From Romeriopsis navalis LEGE 11480 (GTDB lineage Bacteria > Cyanobacteriota > Cyanobacteriia > Leptolyngbyales > Leptolyngbyaceae), in contig NZ_JADEXQ010000017.1 of assembly GCF_015207035.1 (NCBI RefSeq), positions 1-64,000 of the forward strand: a stretch of DNA of 64,000 bases, in the 5' to 3' direction. A model generated the notes under the pieces. The model made no database searches. It was not told the DNA's origin and worked only from the letters and a program-made list of their open reading frames with translations. Shown here piece after piece: positions 49,184 through 59,156 of this stretch (positions are counted from its first letter, which is position 1; every line of letters starts with the position of its first letter). The position numbers and the translations under genes are program-made.

Positions 49184-49969
49184 TTACTTTTCATCTTTCC
49201 TTTTTTCGAGCATTACATACTGTCGATATGAATACTTTCTGACGAATTTCAATTTAAATAGCCATTTATCTATTTCCAGTGATAGCGTTAGTAAACGGCC
49301 TTTCAGAATGTACTGCGAGAACAGTTGCACGAAAACCATTCTTGGGTAAATCACGTCCACATTCAGATATTGGCGGAATAGATTAACTTCGGCCGGTAAT
49401 AGAGGAAATTCATCATCATCACCCCCCTTCGGAATCCATAGTCTGCCGACAATATGCTCCCGAAACCACATTAGTAAATCACTAAATGCATTATTTTCGT
49501 AGAAGAAGGCTTTACCACCACTTTTCAACGTATCTGCCAGCACTTTGGCAAACTCTTCAAATGGCTCAATATGGTGGAGAATCATAAATCCAACAACAAA
49601 ATCAAATTGCCCCAATGATGCAAGATCAAGTGCTGAAGACTGCATTGCCTGAATATTTTTAATTTCGCAGTCTCGACAGAACGTATTCATCCGATCAACT
49701 GCCACAGCACTAATATCAACTGCCGTTACATTGGCACCATGTGCAGCAAGAAATAGGGATGTCCGGCCTTCTCCACAACCAAGGTCTAAAACTCTAGCCC
49801 CATTTAAATCACCAAAGAAATCAACGATTTCTTTGAATTCACGATTATCAGGGATTTTATTCGAATTTTCACACTCCTGATGCCAAAAACGTTCAAGATC
49901 GACACGACTATTAATATAGCGATTATCCCAGAATTGGTCAGGGGATACAGATGATGGAAGATTAGACAT
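49184..49969 (-). CDS. Class I SAM-dependent methyltransferase
   Basis: A 261-residue methyltransferase. Motif I is VLDLGCGEGRTSLFLA (~residues 64-79), followed by the acidic strand end NVTAVDISAVAVDRM and the motif FVVGFMILHHIEPFEEFAKVL. The C-terminal part has a variable lid and ends in a basic tail (VRKYSYRQYVMLEKRKDEK). It likely methylates a sugar or the glycan terminus during polysaccharide synthesis. ATG 49969 was preferred to an N-terminal extension of 7 residues. Neighbouring gene spacing is short. Confidence 0.82.
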   Translation of the reverse strand: MSNLPSSVSPDQFWDNRYINSRVDLERFWHQECENSNKIPDNREFKEIVDFFGDLNGARVLDLGCGEGRTSLFLAAHGANVTAVDISAVAVDRMNTFCRDCEIKNIQAMQSSALDLASLGQFDFVVGFMILHHIEPFEEFAKVLADTLKSGGKAFFYENNAFSDLLMWFREHIVGRLWIPKGGDDDEFPLLPAEVNLFRQYLNVDVIYPRMVFVQLFSQYILKGRLLTLSLEIDKWLFKLKFVRKYSYRQYVMLEKRKDEK

Positions 49970-50067
49970 AGTGAAAAGTAATAATCTCAATAAGAATTTG
50001 CAAGGACTTGAATAATCGTATCTAGAGCAACTTTGATGGAGAAACTCTATAAGATAATTGATACTAT

Positions 50068-51237
50068 CTACAATAATAAACTTTGAAGAATCTGAGGCGC
50101 AATCATTTCCCAGTCAAAGTGCGTTGTAGCATACTCACGACAAGCCTGACGATCGGGCAGCAGCGAGAGATTACATAATAGTTCAATAATTCGTGCGCTA
50201 ATCGACCCAGTACTTGTATCTGTTGTAAGCAACTGTGGACAAAACGGCTGCAGAATTTCTGGCATACCGCCAACTGGAGTCGCTAAGACTGGAGTGCCAC
50301 AGGCCAAAGACTCTAGCAAAATCAACCCAAAGCCTTCGAGCATTTGGCTCGGAACAACAGTCAGATCAGCGGCTTGATAACATAGCGGGAGTTGGTCATC
50401 TGGCACATAACCGAGAAATTTAACGTGGTCTGTAAGATTTAGATCCTGAACCTGGCGTTCCAAGGTCGATCTTTGCGAACCTTTACCCGCGATCGCCAGC
50501 CATACCTCTGGAACTTGCCGCTTGATCACGACTAAGGCGTCGAGTAATTTATCGATCCCCATGCGCTGCACCAATCGCCGAGGCGTAAAGAGCACTGGCC
50601 GATCTAGCGGAAAACCCAGTAAGTTGCGGGCCTGACGACGAGTCAGATTGGCTTGGAATCGTGTGAGGTTAATTCCGCCGGGAATTCGTTGGATTTTCTC
50701 CCAGGGCACATGATAGCGACGATGCAAAATCTCGCCGAAGGCTTGACTGAGGACAATAAATTGGTCGCAGCGCTGGTAAACCCGCTGCTCAAGCCATTTT
50801 TTGCCGAACACACCCAGCAAATTACTGCCTTCACGTTGACTTTCATCGGCCCAGGGACCGTGGAAAGTAAAGGTGATCGGACAATCTTGAGGAAGTTGTG
50901 AAAGTACAGGAAAACTATAGAGCGAAAAATGCAGATTCACGGCATCGACTTGTGGTCGATGCCGCTGGGCGAAATTATGCCGGGCCGATTGCCATCGCTG
51001 GATAAGACTTGCTTGTGAGTCAGCGAGGTGAATCAATTCGAGATTGGCAATCGAGGAATCATTAGGCACATCAGTGGCACATAGCTCAACATAATTACCT
51101 TGTTGGGCCAATGTATGAGTTAAGTCATAAACATAGCGATTCAGACCACCAGGACGATTTGGGAACCACCCCATGCCTACGATACAGAGCTTTGATTGAG
51201 GCAAAAGCGCAGGAGAATTTTGAACGGGATTTTCCAT
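50068..51237 (-). CDS. Glycosyltransferase family 4 protein
   Basis: A 389-residue GT-B enzyme. The N-terminal domain has MGWFPNRPGGLNRYVYDLTHTL, and the C-terminal one has FTPRRLVQRMGIDKLLDALV and the E-x7-E region MLEGFGLILLESLACGTPVLATPVGGMPEIL. The acceptor pocket residues resemble alpha-mannosyl/glucosyl transferases of the WcaI/PimB group, but substrate cannot be fixed. Part of the polysaccharide cluster. Confidence 0.88.
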   Translation of the reverse strand: MENPVQNSPALLPQSKLCIVGMGWFPNRPGGLNRYVYDLTHTLAQQGNYVELCATDVPNDSSIANLELIHLADSQASLIQRWQSARHNFAQRHRPQVDAVNLHFSLYSFPVLSQLPQDCPITFTFHGPWADESQREGSNLLGVFGKKWLEQRVYQRCDQFIVLSQAFGEILHRRYHVPWEKIQRIPGGINLTRFQANLTRRQARNLLGFPLDRPVLFTPRRLVQRMGIDKLLDALVVIKRQVPEVWLAIAGKGSQRSTLERQVQDLNLTDHVKFLGYVPDDQLPLCYQAADLTVVPSQMLEGFGLILLESLACGTPVLATPVGGMPEILQPFCPQLLTTDTSTGSISARIIELLCNLSLLPDRQACREYATTHFDWEMIAPQILQSLLL

Positions 51238-51289
51238 AAAATTAGAGCCATAAGCATACAGCTAACAGATAATTAAACTATTACAATGA

Positions 51290-51748
51290 TTAAATCGAGG
51301 TCGTCCGAGCAATCGGGATTGCGGGGACTCCGACTACCGTTGTATCTGAAGGAACGTCTTTAGTAACAACAGCATTCGCCCCAATTTTGACATTATCGCC
51401 AATTGAAAGACCTTGATTTTCGGGAGAAACAATCACCGCACCTGCACCAATCAAGACGTTATTACCAATATAAATTCGATGTGGTGACCCAATTGCGCTA
51501 CGGACGGCAACAGTCACATGCTGATAAATCCTGACGTTATTCCCGATCGTTACATTGGGATGAATCACAACGCCCAAGCCATAATGCTCAAGCATGAGAG
51601 AATCGCCAACCTGAGCTTCGTAGGGCAAAACTGCATGAAATAACACAAAAATAATTCCCTTAAATGCTTTTGCTAGCCAATTCATTTTGGCTCGATAGCA
51701 CCAACAGGAGATTTGCCACAAAGCAGTTGTAGAAATTTTATTCTGCAT
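51290..51748 (-). CDS. Hexapeptide-repeat acetyltransferase (serine O-acetyltransferase-like)
   Basis: A 152-residue left-handed beta-helix enzyme. A helical start (KMNWLAKAFKGIIFVLFHAV) is followed by hexapeptide repeats GVVIHPNVTIGNNVRIYQHVTV and IGNNVLIGAGAVIV and the closing KIGANAVVTKDVPSDTTVVGVPA. Length and end are like capsular polysaccharide O-acetyltransferases of CysE/WcaB type, so acetylation of a sugar is more likely than of serine. It lies between a GT4 and a methyltransferase gene. Confidence 0.82.
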   Translation of the reverse strand: MQNKISTTALWQISCWCYRAKMNWLAKAFKGIIFVLFHAVLPYEAQVGDSLMLEHYGLGVVIHPNVTIGNNVRIYQHVTVAVRSAIGSPHRIYIGNNVLIGAGAVIVSPENQGLSIGDNVKIGANAVVTKDVPSDTTVVGVPAIPIARTTSI

Positions 51749-51794
51749 TTTTCACACAGCTCGAAATACGTTCATTTGATGAAAAGATAAATAT

Positions 51795-52361
51795 CTAACC
51801 CTTTTTAATTACCTGAAGTTCATAATAGACAGTTTTGGCTGGGAAAATCCAGCAGAGATATCGCTCATAAGTCATTGGAAGGCGATTGAAAATCTGCTTT
51901 GTCAGATACGAAATAATGCCGGTGAAACGCGGTACACCAAACATTCGATGCTTCACCTTCAGCAAACCATGATAAGGCGACAAATAAGAGCTCCCTTGGT
52001 CAAATACGTCAAACGTAAAATATGAGAAGAAGGTTTTATGGGTCGGGTCACGATAGGCATCAGGCCCAGAATAATGTGGACAAGCGACTTTGATCAGAGC
52101 ACCCGGTTTAGCAATACGATGCAGTTCGACAACCGTTTTCATAAAATCATCAACATGTTCTAATGATGAATTACAGACAATTTCATCAAACGTATTATCT
52201 TCAAAGGGATAGGGAAATTGGTCAAAATCATGGACAACATCAACATCCGGAGTTGCAAAACCATCCAGTCCAATGTATCCCGGTTGTTTCTTCTGACCAC
52301 AGCCAAAATCAAGTTTCATAAGTCCTTGGGCAGTTTTACTCAAATTCATAATAGTAGTCAT
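51795..52361 (-). CDS. SAM-dependent methyltransferase
   Basis: A 188-residue methyltransferase. Motif I is LDFGCGQKKQPGYIGLDG, followed by PYPFEDNTFDEIVCNSSLEHVDDFMKTVVELHRIAKPGA, in which the Asp/Glu binds the SAM ribose. The C-terminal lid has the HYSGPDAYRDPTHKTFF pattern of methyltransferases in polysaccharide loci. The frame extends to 52523 but would overlap the upstream GT4 gene by 146 bp; ATG 52361 has AGGAAAG upstream and does not overlap it. Target is probably a sugar residue. Confidence 0.82.
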   Translation of the reverse strand: MTTIMNLSKTAQGLMKLDFGCGQKKQPGYIGLDGFATPDVDVVHDFDQFPYPFEDNTFDEIVCNSSLEHVDDFMKTVVELHRIAKPGALIKVACPHYSGPDAYRDPTHKTFFSYFTFDVFDQGSSYLSPYHGLLKVKHRMFGVPRFTGIISYLTKQIFNRLPMTYERYLCWIFPAKTVYYELQVIKKG

Positions 52362-52377
52362 AATAATTTCGTCTTTC

Positions 52378-53433
52378 CTAAAATTTGGAAGAACTACAAA
52401 TTCTCGGTGACGACATTTGCAAGTCGTCATACAACGTTTCATATGCCATAACGACACGCGGCCAACTGTAATTTTCAGCGCGCCTAATACCTCTCTGAGC
52501 GTAATGTTCACGCAATTCAACATCCGTCAAAACTTGAAGCATTGCATCGCCCAGTTTTGCATCCGGGACGATCATGCCATATTCACCCTCAGCCAATACC
52601 TCTTGAGCACCCGGATTAGGACTGGCAATCGTAGTCGTCCCTGCTGCCATTGCTTCAATATACGGCACCCCAAATCCCTCATAGGTGCTGGGTAAACAAA
52701 ACGCCCAAGCCGATCGAAATCGCTCACAGAGTTCCGCATGAGAGACACGCCCCAAATTCACGATGCCATCTCCTTTTAGAGGCTGATCAGATACCGCCCA
52801 AAGTTCTGCATTCGGTAATTGGGCACGTACTTGATGGCTAAAAATATTTGCTAACCACTGTCCACGCTTACGACCATCGGCAGTCCCCACAAATAAAATT
52901 GTCGGACATGTGGACTTAAGTCCTGGATGAAAGTCCTGCAAATCTACACCACAGGGAATCACACAATCAATATTCGGAATATTTCGGCGCGTTGTTTCCG
53001 AGATACCCACATTAACATCAGCATATCTCGTGCTCTGAACCTCGATGAACGACATTAGCTGCTGATATAGCCTACGACGAAAACGCACAGCAGATTTCGC
53101 CTCGTCCTTTGCCGAACCGTTATAGGTTCTTACTTGGGGATGCGGTTTGGCTAAGAAAAAATTATCACCGTGCGTGTGTACAACATCATAAGCCGCAAAA
53201 TCGGTGCGCGCGAGACAAATGGCAAACCAAAAAGGATTCAAAAATTTTAGCAACAGAGGGTTAGCAGGATATTGATGCACGGCATAGAGGCATTCATCAT
53301 AGCTAGGACTTAATGTAAACATCGTTACCTGATGCCCACGTTGCACCAAAGCATTCGCTATCTTATGGGCTTGGGATGCGACCCCGCCTTTCGATTGATT
53401 CGGCAAATCAACATGCCCCATCGCAATTTTCAT
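52378..53433 (-). CDS. Glycosyltransferase family 4 protein
   Basis: A 351-residue GT-B enzyme. QSKGGVASQAHKIANALV is the N-terminal Gly turn. FVGTADGRKRGQWLANIF opens the C-terminal domain and STYEGFGVPYIEAMAAGTTTIA carries the E-x7-E motif. ATG 53433 (MKIAMGHVD) is used because the 11 residues upstream look like leader. It is separated by 11 bp from the next upstream GT4 frame end at 53478 and so is in the same transcript. Confidence 0.87.
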   Translation of the reverse strand: MKIAMGHVDLPNQSKGGVASQAHKIANALVQRGHQVTMFTLSPSYDECLYAVHQYPANPLLLKFLNPFWFAICLARTDFAAYDVVHTHGDNFFLAKPHPQVRTYNGSAKDEAKSAVRFRRRLYQQLMSFIEVQSTRYADVNVGISETTRRNIPNIDCVIPCGVDLQDFHPGLKSTCPTILFVGTADGRKRGQWLANIFSHQVRAQLPNAELWAVSDQPLKGDGIVNLGRVSHAELCERFRSAWAFCLPSTYEGFGVPYIEAMAAGTTTIASPNPGAQEVLAEGEYGMIVPDAKLGDAMLQVLTDVELREHYAQRGIRRAENYSWPRVVMAYETLYDDLQMSSPRICSSSKF

Positions 53434-53477
53434 AATGATGATCGAGACGCCCAGAGATAGACGCACATAACAACAAT

Positions 53478-54572
53478 TTAGATATCAAGCAAATTATGGA
53501 CAAACGCCTGAAATCGTGGGCGAAGTACGCCATAGTCAAAGCGGTCAGACGCAATCCTTAACGCCTGCTGAGAAAGCAATTCAATCTCCTCCCAGGTGAC
53601 TTGATCAAGCCAATCCGCACAATGTTGATGAAAGGTCTCACTGGCAGGATGGTAGGGCGGTAACGCCCACCCAGCAACATTCACATAGTCATAGAATCCT
53701 GGAATTGGACTCATTGCAACACCCAAACCACATGCCAAGTATTCCGGTAGCTTCGTCGTCAAGCGATACAGTCCTAGCCGATCCAAAGTCTGCGTAACAA
53801 ATCCAATATCCATCGCATTCATGGCATTAACCACTTCATCCTCCGGAATACGGCCAGTAAATACCACTCGCGACTTTAATGATGCGGGAATCGCCCGCTC
53901 CAAATACGCTTGCCCCGTCCCATCTCCAACAATCAACAAAGAAATATCCTGTCGCTGTATTTTTTTCAGCGTTTCGACCATTTCCCAGCCATAACAGTAA
54001 CCATGATTCGCATTCCAGGACATTTTGCCAACCACACCACACACTAAATGATGATCGGGAATTCCATATTGTCGCTTGAGGGCTAATCGTCTGGATTGCT
54101 CAAAACGCGTGAAAATATTGAGGTCTACAGCTCCTTCGATCGTAATACCACGACGGGCACCCAGTTGTAATGCGGCACCTGTGAGGTAAGGCGTCCAACC
54201 CACAAAAGCCTTACAACTACGATATAAGGCTTTTTCGTATACTCCAAATAAGGCGCCCCATAGTGCTCCCTTAGTAACATGAAAAAAGCCGCCGATCGGG
54301 TCGCCAGAAGAAACAATAAAAGGCTGTTTCCAGGACCAATAAGCCCGAATTAAACTAGCACCTGCGCCAATACCACTCCCCTCTTGGTATACCAAGTCCC
54401 ATTGCTGAGAACGTAGCAGCTGCCAAGTCTGTTGTGCTTGCTGCCAACGACTCACAGTCTTATCGAGGTCATGGTAGATTACATCCGCTCGAATACCGTC
54501 AGCTAAACGACGCATCCGCAAACCGTGTAAGTTACCGATTCCGCCAGTATTAATGCAAAGAATTTTTTTCAT
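53478..54572 (-). CDS. Glycosyltransferase (GT4-like)
   Basis: A 364-residue GT-B-type protein. The N-terminus MKKILCINTGGIGNLHGLRMRRLADG shows the Gly-rich turn. The C-terminal domain has GDGTGQAYLERAIPASLKSRVVFTGRIPEDEVVNAMNAMDIGFV and LPEYLACGLGVAMSPIPGF, where the classic Glu is kept (PEYLACG) but the second position is less typical than in standard GT4. Same orientation as its neighbours, in close spacing with the O-antigen polymerase-like gene. Confidence 0.8.
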   Translation of the reverse strand: MKKILCINTGGIGNLHGLRMRRLADGIRADVIYHDLDKTVSRWQQAQQTWQLLRSQQWDLVYQEGSGIGAGASLIRAYWSWKQPFIVSSGDPIGGFFHVTKGALWGALFGVYEKALYRSCKAFVGWTPYLTGAALQLGARRGITIEGAVDLNIFTRFEQSRRLALKRQYGIPDHHLVCGVVGKMSWNANHGYCYGWEMVETLKKIQRQDISLLIVGDGTGQAYLERAIPASLKSRVVFTGRIPEDEVVNAMNAMDIGFVTQTLDRLGLYRLTTKLPEYLACGLGVAMSPIPGFYDYVNVAGWALPPYHPASETFHQHCADWLDQVTWEEIELLSQQALRIASDRFDYGVLRPRFQAFVHNLLDI

Positions 54573-54584
54573 TTAACCAGCCCT

Positions 54585-56012
54585 TCATGATATTGGCGGT
54601 CGAACATAATTTTGATACTGCTGACGTCGATGAAACTTACAACCTGCAATCACAAATCCGGCAAACCCCCATAAAATAACGCCCGACGGGCCTAACATCG
54701 CACTACCAAATGGCAGTTGTAGCAGCGTGGCAATATATATTGCCTTACATGCCTGCAAAAATGTATCTTCATTCTCAATCGGCCGCTTTAGAATCAGGTA
54801 AATCGGAATCAGTAGGCCAGCAAGATAAGGCAAGACGCCAATCCAGCCCAGTGAAAGCAGACTATCCAACAGCGCACTATCAACACCAGGAGCACGGCCA
54901 ATTCCCATGCCAACAAAACTTTCTAGTGCCTGATTGAGATATTTCGCATAGATAGAAAGACGCGCCTGACCACTACCATCACTTTCAAGATCACCGAATG
55001 TTTCGAACCGAGAAACAATGATGTCAGAAAAATTATTACTCCAAACAATCGGCAAGAGCAAACAAGCAATGCACAACATCGCAAACAAAACTCTACGGTG
55101 GAGTCGCGGCTGCGGCATACTAATCAGAAATAGCAGCCCTACTGACCAGCCACCCCAAACCGATCGCACAACCGTCAGCAAAAAACTCAAATAACCACCC
55201 ATACTGGCAACGAGCGCCATCATATTGCATGTACTCAGCTGAATTAACAGTGCAGCGCTTAAGAAGATCGCAAATACACCAGGAGAATCCATCAGGCTAA
55301 ACACTCTAATTCCAAACGGCTGAGGTAGCCCAAAAGAGTTTCCAGCAAGCCCATTGGCACTAATTTGATTCAGCCAATATCTATCCCAAGGGGGCGCAAG
55401 AACAAACTGGACAACACCATATATACCCAAAACAACTACAGACCACTTAAATACCTCAATCGTAACCTCGCGAAATCGTGGATACAAAGACCAATTATCC
55501 ACAATGAAAAATGCAAATAACAAAGGGGCTAACCAATCCAGAAAATCCTTAAAAAAAGACATCAAACTAACATCAGCGATCAAAGCGACGATCGACGCAT
55601 ACAAAACACCCATTATCGGAATCAGCATTGGAACAAGATTCGATTTAACCTTGAGTGCCCGACTCACGACACTAGGGAGAACAGCAAAACCAACAAGATA
55701 GGGTGCACTCAACATCAAACGGTTAGCATCAAAACTTCCACTATTATATTCAACTATTCGCGTAAATCCTGAGGTTAGAATCCATGAACACCAACAGAAA
55801 CCAAGATATAAAGGCCGGTCATTTTTATATAGAAATAGGGCAATCAAGAATGTCAGAAATGGATACAAAAACTTTGCAATAGTCGCCATACCTGGCACAA
55901 AAAAAGCCACACAAACAACTAGATACACGGCAACCATCGGCCAAACTTCAGTATTGCTTGGCGAGTCTTTGGATAAATCTAAAGATTTTTTACTGGATAA
56001 TTTCCGAGCCAT
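54585..56012 (-). CDS. O-antigen ligase/polymerase-like membrane protein (Wzy-type)
   Basis: A 475-residue protein with about 11-12 TM helices and one large extracytoplasmic loop (~residues 205-240, PPWDRYWLNQISANGLAGNSFGLPQPFG) of the kind found in Wzy/WaaL proteins. It polymerises lipid-linked repeat units outside the plasma membrane in the Wzx/Wzy pathway. No sequence signature beyond the topology and a conserved Arg/Gly-rich end loop can be cited. The Wzx-type flippase lies 4.4 kb upstream in the same cluster. Confidence 0.75.
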   Translation of the reverse strand: MARKLSSKKSLDLSKDSPSNTEVWPMVAVYLVVCVAFFVPGMATIAKFLYPFLTFLIALFLYKNDRPLYLGFCWCSWILTSGFTRIVEYNSGSFDANRLMLSAPYLVGFAVLPSVVSRALKVKSNLVPMLIPIMGVLYASIVALIADVSLMSFFKDFLDWLAPLLFAFFIVDNWSLYPRFREVTIEVFKWSVVVLGIYGVVQFVLAPPWDRYWLNQISANGLAGNSFGLPQPFGIRVFSLMDSPGVFAIFLSAALLIQLSTCNMMALVASMGGYLSFLLTVVRSVWGGWSVGLLFLISMPQPRLHRRVLFAMLCIACLLLPIVWSNNFSDIIVSRFETFGDLESDGSGQARLSIYAKYLNQALESFVGMGIGRAPGVDSALLDSLLSLGWIGVLPYLAGLLIPIYLILKRPIENEDTFLQACKAIYIATLLQLPFGSAMLGPSGVILWGFAGFVIAGCKFHRRQQYQNYVRPPIS

Positions 56013-56226
56013 AATTTACACTACAGTCTAAATATTAAAATATTTCAAGCCTTGAAAATACATTCACTCTTATCATTTAAATTGAATTAGAAACCATTTT
56101 CAGACAGGATAAAAAACCGCCAAAATGGATTTATAAAGCATAATTCAGATTAAAGTTGGCAGCATTCGAATCTCGCACCTCATGCTTATTGAGTACATCA
56201 AATATTCTCAATTCCTGATCAATCTA

Positions 56227-57153
56227 TTAGCGACTATGACTCCAACTAGATAATCCTTGCCAACGCCCACGCATAGAAGAGCAATACTTCTGCCAAGCAA
56301 TGAGACCATCACGTGGCAAAAATCGCAATAGCTGAATCAAGCCAAAGCTACCCCGATGACCAACAATACAAGCCCATAGCATAAACACAATCCGCCTGAT
56401 TGGCGACAAATGTTTGAGCAAAGCCACAGTCTCATTATGAGCTAAGTTAGCAGTCGCCAATGGATGAAATCCTTCCCGCTGATCTTCATCAAATCTTTGG
56501 CTTGGGTAGTGATCAACTTGCAAAGAGGGATCATAAAGAATTTTCCAGCCACTTTTTTTAACTCGCAGACAAAATTCAATCTCAAAATGAATCTGTGCTC
56601 CTGAGCCTTTCATCGATGGATCGAATAACTCTCCATCAATCGCCGCTTGCCGAAAACTCATATTCACACCTTTTAAGACATCTACTTCACGGGCTGCACC
56701 ACTACCAGCATGGTGATTTCCAATCACCTTTCCAAACCATTTAACCTGACCCACAACTGAATGCTGAATATCTAGCAATTTTCCGTTTAAATAGACACAG
56801 TCCCGGCCACCGACTCCACCAATCTTCATATCAGCTTGGTAATGTTGTTCGAGCTTTGCCAACCAATCAGGATGTGCAACTGCATCATCATCAGTAAACA
56901 CAACAATATCGCCATTCGCATTCGCTAAACCCAGATTCATGGCTGCGATGACACCTGGCTCAACGACAGTTACCATCCGTAATGGCAACAGACCAGCATC
57001 GTAATGTTTAATAAATTCCCACGTCTGGGCATCAGTATCACGCATCACGACAATCAGCTCATCAACTGGCCGAAATTGCTGCTGAATAGCACCTAGACAA
57101 CGCTCCAAATCTTGGGGACGTCGATAACTAGGAATAATAAGTGTAATTTTCAT
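56227..57153 (-). CDS. Glycosyltransferase family 2 protein
   Basis: A 308-residue GT-A enzyme. The start MKITLIIPSYRRPQDLERCL is the nucleotide-binding strand, and FTDDDAVAHPDWLAKLE supplies the DxD-like metal site. CVYLNGK, GVNMSFRQAAIDGELFDPSM and EIEFCLRVKKSGWKILYDPSLQVDHYPSQRFD are the acceptor loop and catalytic Glu/Asp regions. ATG 57153 is preferred over 57183, because the extra 10 residues (MMIRAREGCI) look like leader. C-terminal hydrophobic patches suggest membrane contact. Donor sugar unknown. Confidence 0.85.
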   Translation of the reverse strand: MKITLIIPSYRRPQDLERCLGAIQQQFRPVDELIVVMRDTDAQTWEFIKHYDAGLLPLRMVTVVEPGVIAAMNLGLANANGDIVVFTDDDAVAHPDWLAKLEQHYQADMKIGGVGGRDCVYLNGKLLDIQHSVVGQVKWFGKVIGNHHAGSGAAREVDVLKGVNMSFRQAAIDGELFDPSMKGSGAQIHFEIEFCLRVKKSGWKILYDPSLQVDHYPSQRFDEDQREGFHPLATANLAHNETVALLKHLSPIRRIVFMLWACIVGHRGSFGLIQLLRFLPRDGLIAWQKYCSSMRGRWQGLSSWSHSR

Positions 57154-57276
57154 GATACAGCCCTCTCTTGCCCGGATCATCATCGTAATTCGCCATAAAT
57201 CTTGGATCTTGAATCACTCAGAATAACAATCAAACAATAAAATAGCTTTACCATTAAAAAGAAGCATATTCACATG

Positions 57277-58113
57277 TTATGGAGTCATAATGTAGCGAAG
57301 TGCTAGGGAAGTCGATTTAAAAGCTGCATAACAACCACGAAAGCCAGTTCGTCGAACCAATGCCAAGCAAAGTTTAGGTGGTGCCAAAAGCAAAAAAATG
57401 CTACTCTTCACAATTGCCTTTTCATAATGCCAATAGGCTTTAAAAGTTGCATAGAGACGAGAGGCCTCTGTATAGGATTGATACTCATCCCGATTCACAG
57501 GTGAAGGATAATGATGCACGTATAGGTCTTCACTATATTGAATGCGATATCCGCAAGAAATCGCGTGTCGTGCAACATCAATCTCATCGCTCCCATAGCG
57601 CAACTTTTCATCAAACTTAATCGATTCAAATAATGCAGCTGGAAAAAATGTTGAGTTAATTACGAGCGCATGATAGTCACCCAACGGTAAAACATGCTGA
57701 AAACCCCAGAAATCAGGATTATGAGGGGTAACTTTACACACAGGTTCCGATCGATGATTCAGCTCATAGCCAGTGACGATCGTCCGCTCTGGCAAAGACG
57801 CTAAAACTGATACCGCCCGCGCAAAGAAATCCGGCTCCACACAGACATCATCATCAATAAACAACACATAATCCTGAGTCACAGCCCGTAAACAAGCATT
57901 CCGGTTTGCCCCTAAGCCTTGACTCGGTCCGCGCTGATAAATTACACCGGGATACCGCGCAACCACCGCTTGAGCCGGTTGAGCATCAGCACTATCATCA
58001 CTGACAATCACTTCATTCGGTCGCGGGTGAGCCGCATAAACACTGCTAAGACATTTATCCAAATCGACGGGACGATTATAAGTACAAATACAAAGACTAA
58101 TACGCGGATTCAT
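57277..58113 (-). CDS. Glycosyltransferase family 2 protein
   Basis: A 278-residue GT-A enzyme. ISLCICTYNRPVDLDKCL is the first strand and FIDDDVCVEPDFFARAV carries the DDD metal site. The acceptor/catalytic part is YGSDEIDVARHAISCGYRIQYSEDLYVHHYPSPVNRDEYQ. The C-terminal ~50 residues are hydrophobic and may associate with the membrane. Second of three consecutive GT2 genes; 41 bp separates it from the next. Confidence 0.86.
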   Translation of the reverse strand: MNPRISLCICTYNRPVDLDKCLSSVYAAHPRPNEVIVSDDSADAQPAQAVVARYPGVIYQRGPSQGLGANRNACLRAVTQDYVLFIDDDVCVEPDFFARAVSVLASLPERTIVTGYELNHRSEPVCKVTPHNPDFWGFQHVLPLGDYHALVINSTFFPAALFESIKFDEKLRYGSDEIDVARHAISCGYRIQYSEDLYVHHYPSPVNRDEYQSYTEASRLYATFKAYWHYEKAIVKSSIFLLLAPPKLCLALVRRTGFRGCYAAFKSTSLALRYIMTP

Positions 58114-58154
58114 AATTCATTAATTGACTCATTACAACTTCGATCACTCCAATA

Positions 58155-59063
58155 TCAAGCCCACCAATACTTCCACCAACGTAACGCTGACTTAAGTCGA
58201 GCAAGTATTCTTGGCTCCCAAGGATTTGCCAACTCCAACCACATCAGACGGCCAATATTAGTTTTATCTCCCAACAAACATTGCATTCGGCAATATGGCA
58301 AATGATCATTTAAGCTCACTTGCACCGATCGCCCCTGCTCCCGCAGCACTTGATTAACCATTGCCATGCGTGTTTCATAATAGGCCTTTTCCCGTGCTTG
58401 AATCTGGGCATCATGACTCCAGTTATTCGCATTATGTATCCGAAACAACGATAGGGGCGTCTCAATTCCAATCACCGCCCCAAAAAACGGGGCCAAATCA
58501 GCCAGATATGTATCAGCACAAAGGCGATACGGCACTTCCGGAATTGGCAACACCTGCGCCATAAAGTCCCGCGTAAAACTCAAACCAGTTGATGGTGGAA
58601 ACGGCCACCAGCCGCCCATCGTGATCACTTGGTTTTGAACATCGGCTCGAATCACCGGATAAGGTGGCCAAGGTAAACCCTGGGACTGCCGATCGATGTC
58701 AATGTTTTGAACCCGATGATAAATCACCGATGCGGCTTCTGACTGCGCAAAGGCATTCACCACCGATTGAACCTTATCCGGCAACCAAATATCATCGGCA
58801 TCCAGGATACAAATAATCTCGCCTCGGCTCGCCCGAAATCCAGCATTAAAAGCCGAAGCCTGACCACCATTGTCTTTGAAAATTGCTTTCACTTGCGGCT
58901 CATACTGACGGATCACCGCAGGAGAATCATCCGTCGAACCGTCATCCACAACAATAATTTCTAAATGTGGATACGACTGCTGTAAAGCACTTTGAATTGC
59001 CTGCTCAATAAATTGGGCGTAGTTATAGTTATTAATTAAAACAGTAACTAACCAATCGTTCAT
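58155..59063 (-). CDS. Glycosyltransferase family 2 protein
   Basis: A 302-residue GT-A enzyme. VTVLINNYNYAQFIEQAIQSAL is the first strand and CILDADDIWLPDKV the DxD site. The middle contains the conserved GASAFNAGF-type segment (GGQASAFNAGFRASRGE) found in chain-forming GT2 enzymes. The C-terminal half is rich in Arg/Trp. Third consecutive GT2 gene, downstream (minus strand) of the GT4 gene at 59.2 kb. Confidence 0.87.
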   Translation of the reverse strand: MNDWLVTVLINNYNYAQFIEQAIQSALQQSYPHLEIIVVDDGSTDDSPAVIRQYEPQVKAIFKDNGGQASAFNAGFRASRGEIICILDADDIWLPDKVQSVVNAFAQSEAASVIYHRVQNIDIDRQSQGLPWPPYPVIRADVQNQVITMGGWWPFPPSTGLSFTRDFMAQVLPIPEVPYRLCADTYLADLAPFFGAVIGIETPLSLFRIHNANNWSHDAQIQAREKAYYETRMAMVNQVLREQGRSVQVSLNDHLPYCRMQCLLGDKTNIGRLMWLELANPWEPRILARLKSALRWWKYWWA

Positions 59064-59156
59064 AACCTAAAAACACCCCAGACTTGCGATAATCGAAATA
59101 GGCAAAGCGATGTTAAACCTCAATTTTTGGAGCCATAGGATGCATATTAAGACTCG